From contig NC_056748.1 in NCBI RefSeq assembly GCF_019279795.1, forward strand, positions 608,291,636 to 608,355,635: a stretch of DNA of 64,000 nt, in the 5' to 3' direction. Positions 1 to 12,555 of this stretch are shown piece by piece. Made by a program: the position numbers and the translations under genes. Source of the stretch: Protopterus annectens. Lineage: Eukaryota > Chordata > Ceratodontiformes > Protopteridae. A model generated the notes under the pieces. That model searched no databases, was not told the origin of the DNA, and saw nothing but the letters and a program-made list of their open reading frames with translations. Each line of letters opens with the position of its first letter. The first letter of the stretch is position 1.

Positions 1-3000
1 TCACAGAACAAGAAGAGGTACAATTGCAGAGTGCCAAGAGAAAATAAGGCATTACCTTGATAATATGCACAAGTTTAGAAAGACTGCTGTTAAGCAACTA
101 CTTTTTGATAATAAACCCACAACACAAAAACATTTAGCACCATGGCTCCGGCAACAGAAATTATAGGGGGTGTTGCCATGTTTAGGGAGCCTATAAGAAG
201 GAAAATAACCAGAGATCCCATACAGGTATCAGAAATATTTTGAAAGTTTTATGAAAATCTATATAAAGCAGAGAAATGTGGAAATCAAGAAAAATGCAAT
301 GGAAATGTTTATGGAACAAATAAATATGCCAAGGTTAGAGGAAGATGAGACTCAATTACTAACAGTTAAGATGGGAGGAGAAGAAATAAAGATGATAATG
401 TATAATCAAATCTATAGGAAGCCTCCAGGAATAAGTAGTATTCCTGTAGAAGTCTGGAAGCTAGAAGGGAAGAAAGTGATAAAGATCTGGAAGGTTATAA
501 CAGCATTTTAAAAGGAGGAGAAGCATCAACATCCAGGAAGAAAGTTGTGGTGGCTGTAATACCTAAACATGGAAAAGACCGTTCAGATCCAGATTTATTT
601 AGGCCTATTTCAATTCTAAATCATGATTATAAAGTGCTTATGTCTATAATGGCTAAAAGAATGGCAGAGATTATGCCAAAATTGATTGATATTGATCCAA
701 GTGGTTTTGTGGAGGGGAAGCAAACATTTTACAACATTAATAGAACAACAATGGTCTAGAGGAAAGCAGAATGTAAGAAAATACCACTGTTGTTGGCTGG
801 TCTTGATGCAGAGAAAGGATTCATCAGAGTAAACTGGGGTTTTATGAGTATGGCAATGGAAGCATTTGTATTCCCCTAACACAGTAATAAAGTTAATTAG
901 GATGACACATAAAGAATTGGAGGTGAAAAATTAAAGTGGGGGAGGTCCTCTCTGATACGTGCTGTTTGAACAGAGAAAACAGGCAGTGGTGTCCTCTTTC
1001 CCTTTGTTATTTGCATTATATTTAGAACCACTGGCAAAGAAAATAAGGGACTCAGAAATTCAGGGATATAATTGGTATGGTAATCAAGAAAGTTGGCTTT
1101 ATTTACAGATGATATTACCTGATAAAACCAGAAAAGGACATATCTGTGTTGTGGGACATTCTGAGACAATTTCAAGTATTTTCAGGATAAAAAAATAATG
1201 AAGATAAAACAAAGGTAATAGCTTTAAACTGAATACCCACACACAAATTGGCTCAGCAATACCCATATTTATGGGGACATGATAAAATTAAGTACTTAGG
1301 AATATAGGTTAAAATGATTTTGTTATGGCAGGTAAGCTATGTGGGAAGAGACTAAACAAAAGATAATACAAAAACTGAGAAACGTGAAGCTCTGTTTTAT
1401 AGATATGGATAACAAGGTACAAGCAGTGAAACTGTTTTTAATCCATTTAGTTTTACACACAGGTCAGGCATATTTTTATCAACAAGTGGAGAAGTTGTGG
1501 ATAGCAATTAATAAAGAGTTTAAGGATTTTATCTGGGAAAGGAACTTGGCAATAGTCAAGTAGGATAAGTTGATCCTTTCAGTGAAACAAGGTGGTTTGG
1601 GATTAGCTGATTTGAAGGGGTATTTCAAAGCTACACAGTTAAGGATCCTGTACATAGCATAAGCAGAAAGCTATAATTCAAAGTGGAGTTTGATAATGAT
1701 GAAATGGAGGAAAGCTAAGGAAATAAGGAGAGCCTGGGATTTTGGATGCAGATCCATAAGGAGAATAACAATACCCATACACAATATTATATTATAGTCA
1801 TAAAGTAGTAGAAAGTACTCTAAGAACTAAGCCAATGTGGAATGGAGGAATGAGATTCTGTCAATAGGAATGACTCGAATTATGGGTACAGAAATTAGGC
1901 TGGAGGGTGTTGGAATTTACAGAGAAAACTGGGAAAGGAACCAAAGTATTGGGAACAAATAATTAGAGAGGGAAAGGTAATAGAATGGGGAAAGGCCAAT
2001 AATATATTTGGACTGCAGGCTACAGACTGCCTTCCCTACCAAGGAATGATATCAGAGTATAGACAAAGACAAAGGAATAGGGTGATCCTAAGTGAAAGGT
2101 CATCACTGGTAGAGTTTTTAGCAAAAGCTAGAACAAAAGCTGCTGTTAAAAATGGATAATAAAAATTGATAATTGGTAGGACATAAAATATTGCATGATA
2201 AGTATATGAATCATGAAAAATAAAACTTTAGCGCAAACCAAAAAACAAAAAAGAAAAGTGGTATCAACAAATCACGCCAGTCAATTGTAAAATCCCAGAT
2301 GCTTTACTTTGTTAGCGCTTTCATGCAAAACATTGAATGCACTAACAAAGTAAAGTATATGAATCAATCAGAGGAGATTAGAAAGTATTGGAAGAAAGAC
2401 TGGATAAGCAATTCATAAAAAACAATGGGAAGATATATTTATGACTCCAAAATATGCAAGAAAGTCTAGAAGATTTAGGATTTTTGATTGTAAGTGTTTG
2501 CATAGGTATTTTTATACCCCAAGCAGACTCCAAATAATTTTTCCTCATGGGATTGCAAATGTTGAAGGAGTGATGGGGAAGAAAGAGGTAACTGGGAACA
2601 TATTTTTTGGGAGTGTACTGATTTGGCAGATGTTAAAAATTCCCTGTAGACTACTATGTCAGAAATACTCCATGCGCACATAGGTGTAACTAAGAAAATT
2701 ATTTTTTTGACCTATGATACAGAATTAGAATCGCCTGGACATAGTAAGGCCTTGCTGAGTTTAATTCTGGTGACTGCCAAAAAAGTAATTACTGGAACAT
2801 GGAAATCAAAGTTTAAACAAATCATACTAGAAGTAGTGAATATAGTAAGAGATAAAGGAACTGGAACTGGGATCTTTAGAAAAGGGTAGGGGCAAATTAC
2901 ATAGAAAAAATGGGAATTGTGGGAACAATACATGCAGAATAATGATTTGGAGGAAGAATGAGGCTTAATGGAAGGCAGGAACTAAATGATCTTTGTAATG

Positions 3001-3158
3001 TTCAAATGACAATGACTTTATAGTAGATTATATGTGATGCATGATGTTTACAAATTAAAATATGTCAATATGGTTTGTTTTAATTTATATAAATGTATGA
3101 TTGCCTATGTCATAAGTGATAATTCAGTAAAGATGCTTCTTATTTAAAAAAAAAAAAC
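1..3158 (+). mobile_element. L1/Tx1-like LINE, ORF2 relic with poly(A) end
   Basis: This is a decayed non-LTR retrotransposon whose 5' part lies outside the window. Broken frames read through the reverse transcriptase and then the C-terminal region of an L1-type ORF2. Near 561-720 a frame gives the motif FRPISILNHDYKVL, followed by a GFVEGKQ block. Near 995-1060 a FALYLEPLAKKI block follows a degraded copy of the usual GCPLSP stretch. Near 1410-1560 the frame FLIHLVLHTGQAYF matches a segment of the minus-strand L1-like relic at 15800-18020. The element ends in a run of A at 3146-3158, as expected for L1 integration by target-primed reverse transcription. Many stops and frameshifts make it non-functional. 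L1 versus Tx1 clade is inference. Confidence 0.8.
251..1563 (+). pseudogene. L1/Tx1-like reverse transcriptase remnant
   Basis: Consecutive open pieces at 251-511, 547-759, 959-1198 and 1339-1563 belong to one ancestral ORF2 reverse transcriptase and thumb region, now separated by frameshifts and stops. The 251-511 piece corresponds to the region just before the polymerase domain. The 547-759 piece holds the early polymerase motifs (RPISILN, GFVEGKQ). The 959-1198 piece holds the FALYLEPLA block that precedes the catalytic aspartates; in a live enzyme a YADD-like motif would follow, and here it is degraded. It would once have copied its own mRNA at a nicked target. No start codon or complete frame remains. 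Confidence 0.72.
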
Positions 3159-4540
3159 AGTACCAGTGGCCGTAGTCCTGGACGTAGTATCAGCAAAGTC
3201 ATGCACACTGTAAACAACGAGTAGTGACTTGTACAATACAATAAACTAAATGATTTAAAGCAAGTTTTCCTCACAAGAAGAAAATGCAGACAAAAGATTC
3301 CTCATACTTTCACAATTAGTCAGACTAAACTTTAACATATGGGCCCGACAATTCATAATTCTAAAAATCAAAGTTTCAGAAGCATACACTTTTTCACCAA
3401 AACGTATCAAAAATCTTTCCATCCTTGTCAGAAAAAGTAGGATTGGAATTAACTAAATGTTTAGTAACAGCAGAATTAACTAAAGCCATAGCTAATGGGT
3501 CAGGTTTAGGAAGATTATAAAAACTTAAAACATCCAAGAATATTATACATTCTTTCTGCTGTTTTAAGGGCAGCTGGCTATCAGGAAAACTGCAGACAGT
3601 GACACCCACATCCTCCAAAGCTGACAGAACTGGATGAATGGGTGAAGGTACTGGAAATTCCTTCTGTAACAGCTCATAGTATTTTCTTAGTGACTGAGAT
3701 CCCAGAGCTTTCATTCCACTGAAAACACTGGCATGTTCTGGACATAATCTCAGAGAAAGGGAGCCCCCACAGGGAGAATTAGAAAGCGATCTCTGAGTCT
3801 GAATCAGAAATTTGAGGAATAATCTTGTACCCATCCCTTCACCTTCCTGTCTAAATTCAGAATTTTGAATCTCTTCAGGAAAAGAGATACTCAATACCAG
3901 AAACTCCCTTATAAGAAGGATCAGTAGCCTGATTTAAACCCAGAGCCAGTCCCAGTAAACTACTCCTTCTAACGAAATGTGAGAAGAAGTAGATACGTGT
4001 TTAGGTTTTCTGTTTCTTTTTGCCAGGAAAAATGTGGCCAACAGTGTTATTAATGGCAGTAGCAGCTTTCCCCAAGGATAGGCACAACATTCTGGCAAAA
4101 CAGGGGAGCCTTCCCTGTTCCCCAGGACTGGCAACATTGGCTATCCCATGCCCATTGATGGAACCCCAACAGCTGCAGAGGATGTGGCTAACCCCTGGTC
4201 CATAGTGGCTGTAGGTACTATACCAGAGGGATCCAGGGTAAAACATGAGTGGTCTAAGGTACAACTAATGGTCACAGCAAAGCCCCCCTCCTATGGCTGA
4301 GGCAAAACATTAGACTACTGCAGTTTGCTTAACTTATTTTTTTGTGACTGGAAGAAGGACCAACTGTGGGAGCAATGGTTTGTTCCATGGTCAAGTAAAA
4401 AATGGTGCCTCTTTCCCAGGGAAAACAAGCGGCAAACTTGGATCACTCCTTTTGGCATCTCCCTGAATCATTTTACCTCTTTCATCAAAATAATTGAGAA
4501 TCCAAAGTTTTTAAAAGCAACATTTTTCAAATAAAAATAT
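3159..4540 (-). mobile_element. DIRS-type element, 5' and gag fragments
   Basis: Minus-strand relic of a tyrosine-recombinase retrotransposon, cut off at 3158/3159 by the poly(A) end of the L1-like element. The 3394-3894 frame is gag-like. Sequence at 4000-4300 resembles the 5' region of the larger DIRS copy near 36100-36400; both share an ACCCCTGGTCCA stretch. Sequence at 4440-4530 instead resembles the gag C-terminal region of the copy at 14560-15785. Along the minus strand a gag 3' piece therefore precedes a leader and a gag 5' piece, so two DIRS fragments or a rearranged copy are joined here. Confidence 0.55.
3394..3894 (-). pseudogene. DIRS-like gag fragment (166 codons)
   Basis: The frame contains the blocks KEFPVPSPIHPVLSAL and LPKPDPLAMALVNSAVTKHL. 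These match the style of DIRS structural proteins, in which a short proline-rich HPxL segment precedes a conserved DPLxxALVNSA stretch. Downstream on the minus strand (3390-3160) a broken frame continues toward the gag region that reads ADTASRT in the copy at 15150-15350. Its role would have been packaging of the RNA intermediate. It starts at a methionine but no upstream regulatory signal is visible, and the reading frame ends before the conserved core. Assignment rests on remembered family patterns and on similarity to the other DIRS pieces in this window. Confidence 0.5.
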
Positions 4541-6049
4541 GGGACAGTGATGATAAGTACCTTTAAAGTCTAATGTTACCTTAATAATGTAATAATAATG
4601 TTACCACCTACCTAAACCACAGAGGCCTCCTAAATGTTATATAAGAAACAAATGCCCTGAGCAGCCTCACACTCAATTCAGGCAGCACTCACCATGAAAC
4701 AAACACCTGAGCCTGTCAGTGTCTCAAATTAGATGTCCATAATGCAAAATTCCACACAATCCATGGGATGACAGTTGCAGTCCTCAGTTATTTTGTACAA
4801 ACCCCATTTTGAGGCTAATACTGAAAAGCCTCTGCAGGGGTTTTGACGTGTTATACTTTGGGTTGATCAATAGGTATCTTGGTAAGTTATCTGGCCTCCT
4901 AGAAGCAGTGTCTTTGGACTTGGATAGATCATTTAAGACTTGTTCTTGAAGATTTGTGGGGTGGTGTGGACATTAACAAGAGGTCTGGACAAGACAGGGG
5001 TGAAATTGGAGCTAAGTTTATCTTCTAACAGAAAAGCTATGTTTTCAGGCTTAGCATAGGTGATGTTGTTTATTATTAGCTGGGTGCAATGTTGAACATT
5101 ATTTCTGAGGTTTCTAACATAGGCCTGTGTTAATATTTATATCTTGTATCTAGCTCTGGTTGATTTAATCATGGTCAAAAGTTCTCTGTTAGCCTTAGCA
5201 AGAACATTTATGGCATTTGCAGAATCATTTGGTTTTACATGCAGTGAACTTCTTCCTTTTATTGTACAACCTGTTTATATTAGGGCTCCATCATAAGGGA
5301 TTATTTTGTAACTTGTCATATTTATTTCAGAGAGTGATAGATGCCTCTCTGCAGGTATTTATACGTTAATAGAATTTGACAGCAAATAATTCCACATTTT
5401 TAGTGGGGTCCTCAGTGTGGAAGTGAAAGTTGAAATTTTCCAGGTGATCACTCATTTTTAACTCATTACATCCAAGTGAAGCCTCCAGGTGCATCTGCAG
5501 TTAACTTCTACTGACACCTCTAAGTATCAAGTAATGCTTGCTTATATCTGCATCAATAATTCCAAAATCATGCTATATACAAGGTTTTCAAAGAGTTCAT
5601 CTTAAAGCTTACACAATAGCAAATTCAACTACATTAATATTTGACCTCTGTCTAGTGCAGGTAAATAGATATTAAGTGTTGTTTACGATACTAAATCACA
5701 TAAATATAATTTTCACATTTTTCTAAACATCTCAACAACCAGGTAACACAGGCAAAACTACTTAACCTCATATGAAAGCTCTCAGATAGATGAATAAAAT
5801 GCTGCTGACAGTATGTGTGTAACTTGAGTAGTTGCTGCGATATTGTAATTTGTTTACAAAATATTACAAATGTAATAGTTACTGTGTTTACTGTGGCTTA
5901 TAAAATTTGGTTTAAGACCTAGAACTTAAATAATACTACCACTATAAAAATTGTTTGTGCTGAAGAATTTGCCATTTATACTTCTTTCATAATCCCTATG
6001 GATCCAGAGATATGAACATTTGTTTGAAATGAAAGAAAATTCAAGGTCT
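4541..6049. other. No recognisable gene
   Basis: AT-rich sequence without a long frame or a repeat I can name. It probably contains diverged transposon sequence. No RNA gene or tandem repeat was seen. Confidence 0.5.
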
Positions 6050-6506
6050 TCAGCAGCTACCCTGTGTGGATCCGCTGAAATCACTGTCACTTTATTCTGT
6101 TTCATACAGACTACTCAGAGGCAATCTCTGCCTTGCATATAAGGTGATCTCTGACCCCGCTTTATTGGAAATGCTGCATATCCACAAGTAAATGGCACGT
6201 GTTACTCGCTTTAAGACCTATGTGACATCAATAGAACCTTCTGGAGGGACAGATTTGTCTCCCAGAGGTTACCACACCTTTGGAATAGACTCCCACTTCA
6301 CATCAAACAGAGCACCTCATTGGCCCTCTTCAAACACAGTCTGGACGATTGAATGGGTAACTGTAAATTCACTCTGGGGGTCCCACCTGTGTCTCTCTTG
6401 CACAGGGGCAATAGGTGCTGGTCATGGTAACAAGGTAAAATGTGGCTAGGATTTTAAGGGCCCTCAGGCCATTAGCCTAGTAACTTCCTATGATCCTATG
6501 ATCCTA
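6050..6506 (+). mobile_element. CR1 LINE, 5'-truncated 3' end (copy A)
   Basis: A short CR1 remnant. Broken frames from about 6110 to 6360 match the C-terminal end of CR1 ORF2: a QRQSLPCI-like segment corresponding to LLRGDLCLTYK in the copy at 20784-21545, then WRDRFVSQRLP and a FKHSLDDWMG-like end. The element finishes in short repeats, CCTATGATCCTATGATCC at about 6489-6506, which is the characteristic octamer-type 3' terminus of CR1. Extreme 5' truncation is normal for CR1 insertion. No functional frame remains. Confidence 0.82.
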
Positions 6507-6784
6507 CGTGAGAACATAATTTGATTCTATCAAAGGGTTTAGGCTCTGCCCACTGGAAGTTACAATGCAAACTTCCTGAGCTTCATTGGAGTGAATGAGT
6601 TAATAGATATGCTCTGGCATCATTTCAATAATGAGTTATTGAAGGATGCTACCTGCTTCAGTCTTGTGGTGAATATGACTGATTTATGGTTTGATTTGAC
6701 TATGAATGGTGTTACAAGTGGAGGGGAATAGAGTTGTCCCATATCAGTAAGAATCAAGTTCAAGATTGTGTTGCCCCTCTTTGG

Positions 6785-7955
6785 GGTATGGACTAGCTAG
6801 TCCAGCGAATCTGTATTTATGAAGTCCAGAAATCTACAGGCATTTAGGCTTAGTTAATAAATTCATCCGGATAAATGTAAATGAATGTGTAATTCATTGG
6901 ATAGCAAACCGGCTCCCAACTAGAACCCAAAAAATTAAGGTGAGTGGATTACCTCCAACAAGAGACATGTGACAAGTACAGTACCCCAGGACTCTGTCCT
7001 TGGACCTTTACTTTTTGGTATTTACTTCTCAGAGATCAAGGCAAATGTTAATGGCTTATTTCTGACAAAGTTTGCTGATGACTGTAGACTTCGTGCCATC
7101 ATAAATTCTCCAGAAGAAGCCAAGATCCTTCTGGAAGACCAGTCATAAATAGCTGGTGTCAAAACCATGGCCTAAAACTAAATGTCAAAAAGTATATAAC
7201 TGTATACTTTGGCAAGCAAGATGTCCCCTGCAACTATCATATCGGCTACAATCCCCTGAAAGTGTATCCAGTAGTGAAGGACCTGGGAACATTTGTAGAC
7301 AATGAGCTATCATTTAACCACCACATGTATACTACTGTCAAGAAGCCCTTCTTTATATCACAAATCATTAGCAAGCGTATGGTATCCAAATCTAGGAAGG
7401 TGATCATTCCACTGTAACATGCACTCATTACACCAATTACTGAATATAATGCCTAATTTGGCATATACTTGTCCAAGCACCTGACTCAACTTGAGTGATA
7501 ATTTTTTGTCACAAAAAAAATCAAGGGACTAAATCACAAAAGCTACTCTGACAACCTAAAAGCTCTTTCTCACTTCTTGGTGTCCAACAGGCTGCTAAGA
7601 GGAGATCTCTACCTCGCATACAGAGCCTCTACTGACCCCATCCTTGTAGACCTTTTACACATCGGTAAGTCCAATAGTGGCAGAAACAACACTCTGCAGA
7701 CTTCAGTCTGCATTGCAACTTAAAAAGAAGATGCTGGAGGGATAGATATGTGCCACAGACAATACCATTTCTCTTACTTTATTCAAGCACAACCTATAAT
7801 CATGGATTGGAAACCATAAGTTCAACTCTGTTTTGACACCCTTGTCCCTTACGAACATGGAGTACATGCAAATACCCACTCCAGGCTTATGGCTATTCTT
7901 AATGACTATACAGAGGGTTTTCACACAGCATCAAAGGATTATGTCACATGGGGTT
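6785..7955 (+). mobile_element. CR1 LINE, RT to C-terminal relic (copy B)
   Basis: A broken CR1 ORF2. Near 6980-7095 a frame reads SVLGPLLFGIYFSEI and then FADDCR, which is the central polymerase block with the catalytic FADD motif. Further pieces correspond to the GLKLN, LGTxVD and HLLRGDLCLTYKA regions of the better copy at 20784-22633. It is interrupted at 7956 by the 5' LTR of a Gmr1-like element. The last 118 bases before that LTR recur just after the 3' LTR. Multiple stops make the copy dead. Confidence 0.8.
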
Positions 7956-9088
7956 TGTGATGATGTGAGGTTTGCCATCTCTACCAGAGAGAACATGGCA
8001 GTGCATGTGTAACATATGCCAGCATAGTTAGCTTGAGTTTTGAAAACAGTTTTGGAAATAGGTTTCCTGTCATTTGACTATCACACTGACTTGTACAGAT
8101 GCTTATGTTAAGAATGTATCAACAGTGTTATTATAACTGATTAAATGTTTATGTTTAAAGAAAGAATTCTATAGTTTTCAAATACTGCAACAGATCTTAG
8201 AAAAGCTCTGAGTCTGTTCTCTACCAGAGTCATGTGATCAAATGTGATGTCATTCTATAACCAGCACTGAGGGGATGGAATTCACAGATTGGCTTGTTTT
8301 GTTTTCTTTGGAACTTGATATAAAAATCTATAACAATTATCACAGCCAGTTCAGGTAGACCAGTATAAGTTGGAAGAACATCACCTTGCCTCGTGGAAGT
8401 AAGCAACTCGGCATCTAATTTTGCCTCGCTGTATTAATTAAGTTAGACAAGGAACAATTCTTCTTTAGACAGTCAGGAATTACAGTGAGATTAGCTAAGT
8501 ATTATTTTACTGCATCTGCTTGAATCTGTCGAACTGTGTTATCTTTATTTCTCCTGTGATTGAAACTCTGATGTTTATTGCACTTAAATATTTAATAATT
8601 TCATATTTTCTAGCTTACTATTTATTATTAAATATTTTTACACCTTTTATTGCACCTGGCCTTTTAGAGATTACTTTTAATGTCTTGAGAGTACTTGTGC
8701 TTATTCTAGTGACACCTTGGCCACTCCGAAAAATTTTGCTGTTTGGGGTTACACTCTATCATTTATTTTAGCATTGATTTTACTCAGTATAATTGGATAC
8801 CCTTTAAGAGCCTAACAGTGACTGACTGGTGGCAGCATCATTACCTTATTGTCTGGGCATAAGAGGGCACAGCTAGTAAATATGTGCCAACCTTTCCCAG
8901 GAGTGTTTGTGTAAATCAAATACCCAGGTGTGGGTGTGTCAGTCACTTGGAACTGCTCTTGGGGGAAATTGTGCTTGATGCAGAGAACTGCATTTGAAAT
9001 TACTGTGTAAATCTATTCCTGTTTTAGTAACTATCTCTCACCAGTGTCAGGTGTGAGGAGGACTGAAGCTTCTTGATCACTGTCCCAG
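7956..9088 (+). repeat. 5' LTR of Gmr1-like element 1
   Basis: It starts TGTGATGATGTGAGG and matches the 3' LTR from 13065 over its whole length, with substitutions, small indels and one large length difference caused by a TG repeat. The end is placed near the TTGATCACTGTCCCA stretch, where similarity to the 3' LTR stops; the exact last base is uncertain. A GTGGCAGTGGTGGGAT stretch lies about 35 bases beyond the end, in the region where a primer-binding site and leader are expected. A TATAAAAATC stretch near 8318 may be part of the LTR promoter (inference). Confidence 0.75.
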
Positions 9089-9391
9089 GGTAAATGGGTG
9101 CATCACATATTAGTGGCAGTGGTGGGATATTAATTGAACTTCAGTAGCCCATGGGCAATTGTCACTGAAGGTGTGTGCACTCTCTACAGCCATAAGGTAA
9201 ACATCCAGAGTTTCATTTTCAGAACAGTTTTATTAATTTTTGTTAATTTAGTTTAGTCAGGAAAAGCAGGCAAAGATAAAAAAAACACAGGAAGCAAAAA
9301 AATAAAAATAAAACCAGTGACCCAATAAAATGAAAATGTATTCATTCTCTGACGTCTTGGATAGTTTGCCTTCAAGGAGAAGCAGGCAAAG

Positions 9392-10640
9392 ATGTCAGCA
9401 GAGGAATATGGTAAGCTGACAAAGAACCAGTTGGCCAAGTCGCGCAAAGTCAAGAGAATGGTGCATGCTACCCAGACTAAGAGAAAATTATTTCAGCTTT
9501 AATTGCACCTATACTGTGGACCATTGGTCTGGAGGACATGATGGTGATGTGCAGTTTTCAGAAACAGGACAGTTAGTTCACCTTTTCCTCAGAAGACTTA
9601 AAAATCCATCTGGAGTTAAAAAGACTTGAACTGGAGGCCAAACATTTGGAGAATGAAGAAAGTCTGTGACGATTGGAGGCTGAAGAAAAGGAGAAACAGC
9701 TTCAACATGAGGCTGAAGAAAAGGGGAAGCAGTGTCAACTGGAGACAAATGTTTGGTGATTGAAGAGAGACTGCAACATTTGGAGATCGAAGAAAATGAG
9801 AAACTGATGAATTTGGAGATCAAAGAGAATGAGAGAATGTGGCAATTGGAGGCAGATGAAAAACAGAAGCAGCAACAACAAGAAAGGGAGATGCTGACAG
9901 TCAGAGTCATGGAGGTAATGGGGAAGGGAATAACCGGACCCAAGAAGCAATAAAGGTCAGTAAATTTCTTCCACAATTTGCAGATGGGGATGACTTAGAT
10001 AATTTTATTCATATATTTGAAAGAGTATGTAAACAGCATAATGTTGACCAAGGGGTCTAGGTACAGTTCCTGACCTCCGTACTCCATGGTGAAGCTGTAA
10101 CTGCTGTTTCTAAATTATCTGATACTGACTGTTTAAACTATGATATAGTGAAACAATGTGTATTGAACTATTATAAGTTAACATCTGAAGCTTACAGAAA
10201 AAAGTTTTGTGAACAAAGACACAAGGCAGATGAAAGTGTATATGATTATATTGCTGAGTTAAGTACTTACTTTCATAGGTGGGTGAGTGGGTGCCAGGTT
10301 ACCACTTTAAAAAGGCTGGAAGAACTTTTGGTGAGGGAACAAGCCCTTAATACTTTGTCTGAGGACATGAGAATCTGGTTGGCAGACCAAGAGTGTAGCT
10401 CTGCAGATGAGCTGGGGAGAAAATGTGATCTCTTCTTAGCAAGCAAGGCATCACTTCTCAAGAAGGTGATACACAGTACTGCACATGGATGTAAGGGAAC
10501 CCATGGTGGGCAGCCTAAACCACCTCAACAGAGTTTACCAGTAACAGGGGAAACCACTACTTCAGGTACATGGCAAGGATTTGGAGTTAGATGTTTAAAT
10601 GTAACCAGAGGGGCCATGTAGCATAGAAATGTCCACTGAA
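9392..10640 (+). pseudogene. Gmr1-like gag (SAP-like start, coiled coil, SCAN-like capsid, eroded CCHC)
   Basis: The first methionine at 9392 opens a segment MSAEEYGKLTKNQLAK that resembles a SAP-type helix pair; the second element has a clearer version near 49990-50080. From 9600 to 9950 the frame is rich in Glu, Lys and Leu with heptad-like spacing, suggesting a coiled coil. The 10148-10621 frame is the capsid: it includes AYRKKFCEQRHKADESVYDY and a LNTLSEDMRIWLADQE block, a pattern related to SCAN domains, which are thought to derive from Gmr1-like capsids. At about 10575-10640 a CCHC knuckle is recognisable but its spacing is destroyed by a frameshift. Stops separate the three parts. The product would have formed the particle core. 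Confidence 0.72.
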
Positions 10641-10743
10641 GCAAGGTGGGGAACAAAAGGTAAGGGGGCCAGAAAGTGGGAATAACAGCATGCCACTAGT
10701 AAGTTGTTTGGAGAAAACACAGGTACCAAACCTTTACTGATGT

Positions 10744-11055
10744 TTGGATCCTATCTTAGTGGATGGAAGACAGGTCACTGCTAAGAGAGACACAGCCTCT
10801 GACTTAACCATTGTGAAGCCTGCAGTGGTTAAAGAGGAGCAGTACTTGCTTGGGCAATCCACTCCAATCAGAGCTTTAGGAGGAATCCCATTCCAAATAT
10901 CTTTGGCCAGGGTTCAACTTGATTGGGAGGGTGAAAAAGGAAGCAAGCAAGTAGCCGTGTTTGAGGATATTCCTGCAGATGTCTTGATAGAGAATGATTT
11001 TGATAATACAGTACCTTGTGTGCATGCAGTTACATGTAGTCAGGCTTGGAGATAG
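10744..11055 (+). pseudogene. Retropepsin-like protease of Gmr1-like element 1
   Basis: The frame reads VDGRQVTAKRDTASDLTIVK and then, about 45 residues on, IPFQISLARVQLDW and DIPADVLIENDF. An Asp-Thr-Ala triad followed by a hydrophobic flap-like stretch and an ADVLI-G/E-ND block is typical of Ty3/gypsy-class aspartic proteases, which act as dimers to cut the polyprotein. The DTA triad is present. The final block has Glu where a Gly is usual (ENDF for GNDL). It follows the gag pseudogene by about 100 bases and is out of frame with it. Confidence 0.7.
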
Positions 11056-11315
11056 GCATGTAGGCCTGGTAGGCTGGGGGAGACCCAGACAGACCCCATA
11101 CTTGAAGCTGGAGCTTGTGATGTGGCTATTTCAGGGAGGGAGCTACCCTGTAGCAGTAAGCCTGAAAGTGAACCACAGCTGCTGGTATGCTGGTAGGTAC
11201 TGCTGTTCCTGTGGACAGGGTGATTGAAAGGACAGAGGTGAATGGTAGTACCAAGGCTGACAGTGAGGCACTGCTGTAAGAAGATATTAGGCTTCCTGTG
11301 GAAGGGGAGCTGTGA

Positions 11316-12555
11316 ATGGTCAAAAGTGATCTGAGACAGGCTCAGCTTTCAGACCCTACCTTACGACGTTTGAGAGAGGTAGTTAAGGAGGCTCCTGATG
11401 CTCAAGGAAAAGGGGAGTCTGTATACTGGAACAAAGGGTTACTGTACAGATGGTGGACCCCTGAGGGAGGGCTAGAGAGTAAGGTAATACAGCAGTTGGT
11501 AGTGTCCAGCACCTACCATCTGACACTTCTAGCCATAGCACATGACATTCCTTTTGCAGGTCTATGGCATAAAGTGTACCAAGAAACATATTATGCAGAA
11601 CATTTATTGGCATGGGATTGCAAAGGATGTAACAGGGTACTGCAGGACCTGTGAGCAGTGCCAAAAGGTGTTCAAGGAAGGGGAAAGGTCAAAGCTCCAT
11701 TGATGCCTTTGCCTGTTATTGAGGAGCCATTTCAGAGGGTAGCTATGGATATTGTGGGGCCTCTGAGCATCCCAAGTTCCACAGGGAAGAAGTATATCTT
11801 GGTAGTAGTAGATTATGCTACTAGATACACTGAGGTGGTGGCTCTGTCCTCCATTGAGGCAGAGAAAGTGGCAAATGCTTTGTTTGAGATTTTCAGCAAG
11901 GTAGGTTTCCAGAGAGAAATATTAACTGACAGAGGTACCAACTTTATGTCAGACCTGCTGGCTTGTCTGTGGGGTGAAGCATCTAAAGACCACTCCCTAC
12001 CATCTCCAGACTAATGGCCTTGTGAAGAGGTTAAAATCTACACTAAAGACCATGCTACAGGCATTTTCAGATCAGTTTAGGAGACAGTGGGACAAATATA
12101 TGCTACATCTACTGTTTGCATATAGAGAGAGATACCCCAGGAATCCACATGTTTTTCACAATTTGAATTGCTGCATGGGCAAAGAGTGAGGGGGCCTTTA
12201 GATTTGATTCATGATGAGTGGCAGGGTGAATGTGAATCCAACAAGGAGTCTGTTGTGGCATATATCCTAAACCTCAGGACAAGGCTTAAGGAGCTCATAG
12301 GCTTGGCCCAGGAGAACCTGGCAGGAGCCCAGTAGCAGAAAAAGGTCTGGTATGACAGCAGTGCTCCAACCTGAGATTTTGCTGTGGGACAGCAGGTTAT
12401 GGTGCTCATTCCTGTCAGACATGTTAAGCTACAGGTAGCTTGAGAGGGACCCTTCGAAATGGTTAGGAAAGTCAGTAATGTTAATTACATGGTAAACCTG
12501 CTAGGCAGTAGGCAGGGTCACAAATTGTACTATGCTAACATAATGAAGCCTCAGC
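11316..12555 (+). pseudogene. Integrase of Gmr1-like element 1, broken
   Basis: Three frames form one integrase. The 11316-11654 piece covers the region before and through the N-terminal zinc-binding part; its second half (YAEHLLAWDCKGCNRVLQDL) keeps a CxxC-like pair. The 11658-12014 piece is the catalytic core start: MDIVGPLSIPSSTGKKYILV carries the first Asp and LTDRGTNFMSDLL the second. The 11974-12189 piece holds the third motif, but the segment reads GLVKRLKSTLK, with Lys where the catalytic Glu should be. Downstream, 12459-12555 holds a C-terminal stretch with GHKLYYANIMK. Known role: insertion of the cDNA. The missing Glu and frameshifts predict no activity. Confidence 0.78.
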
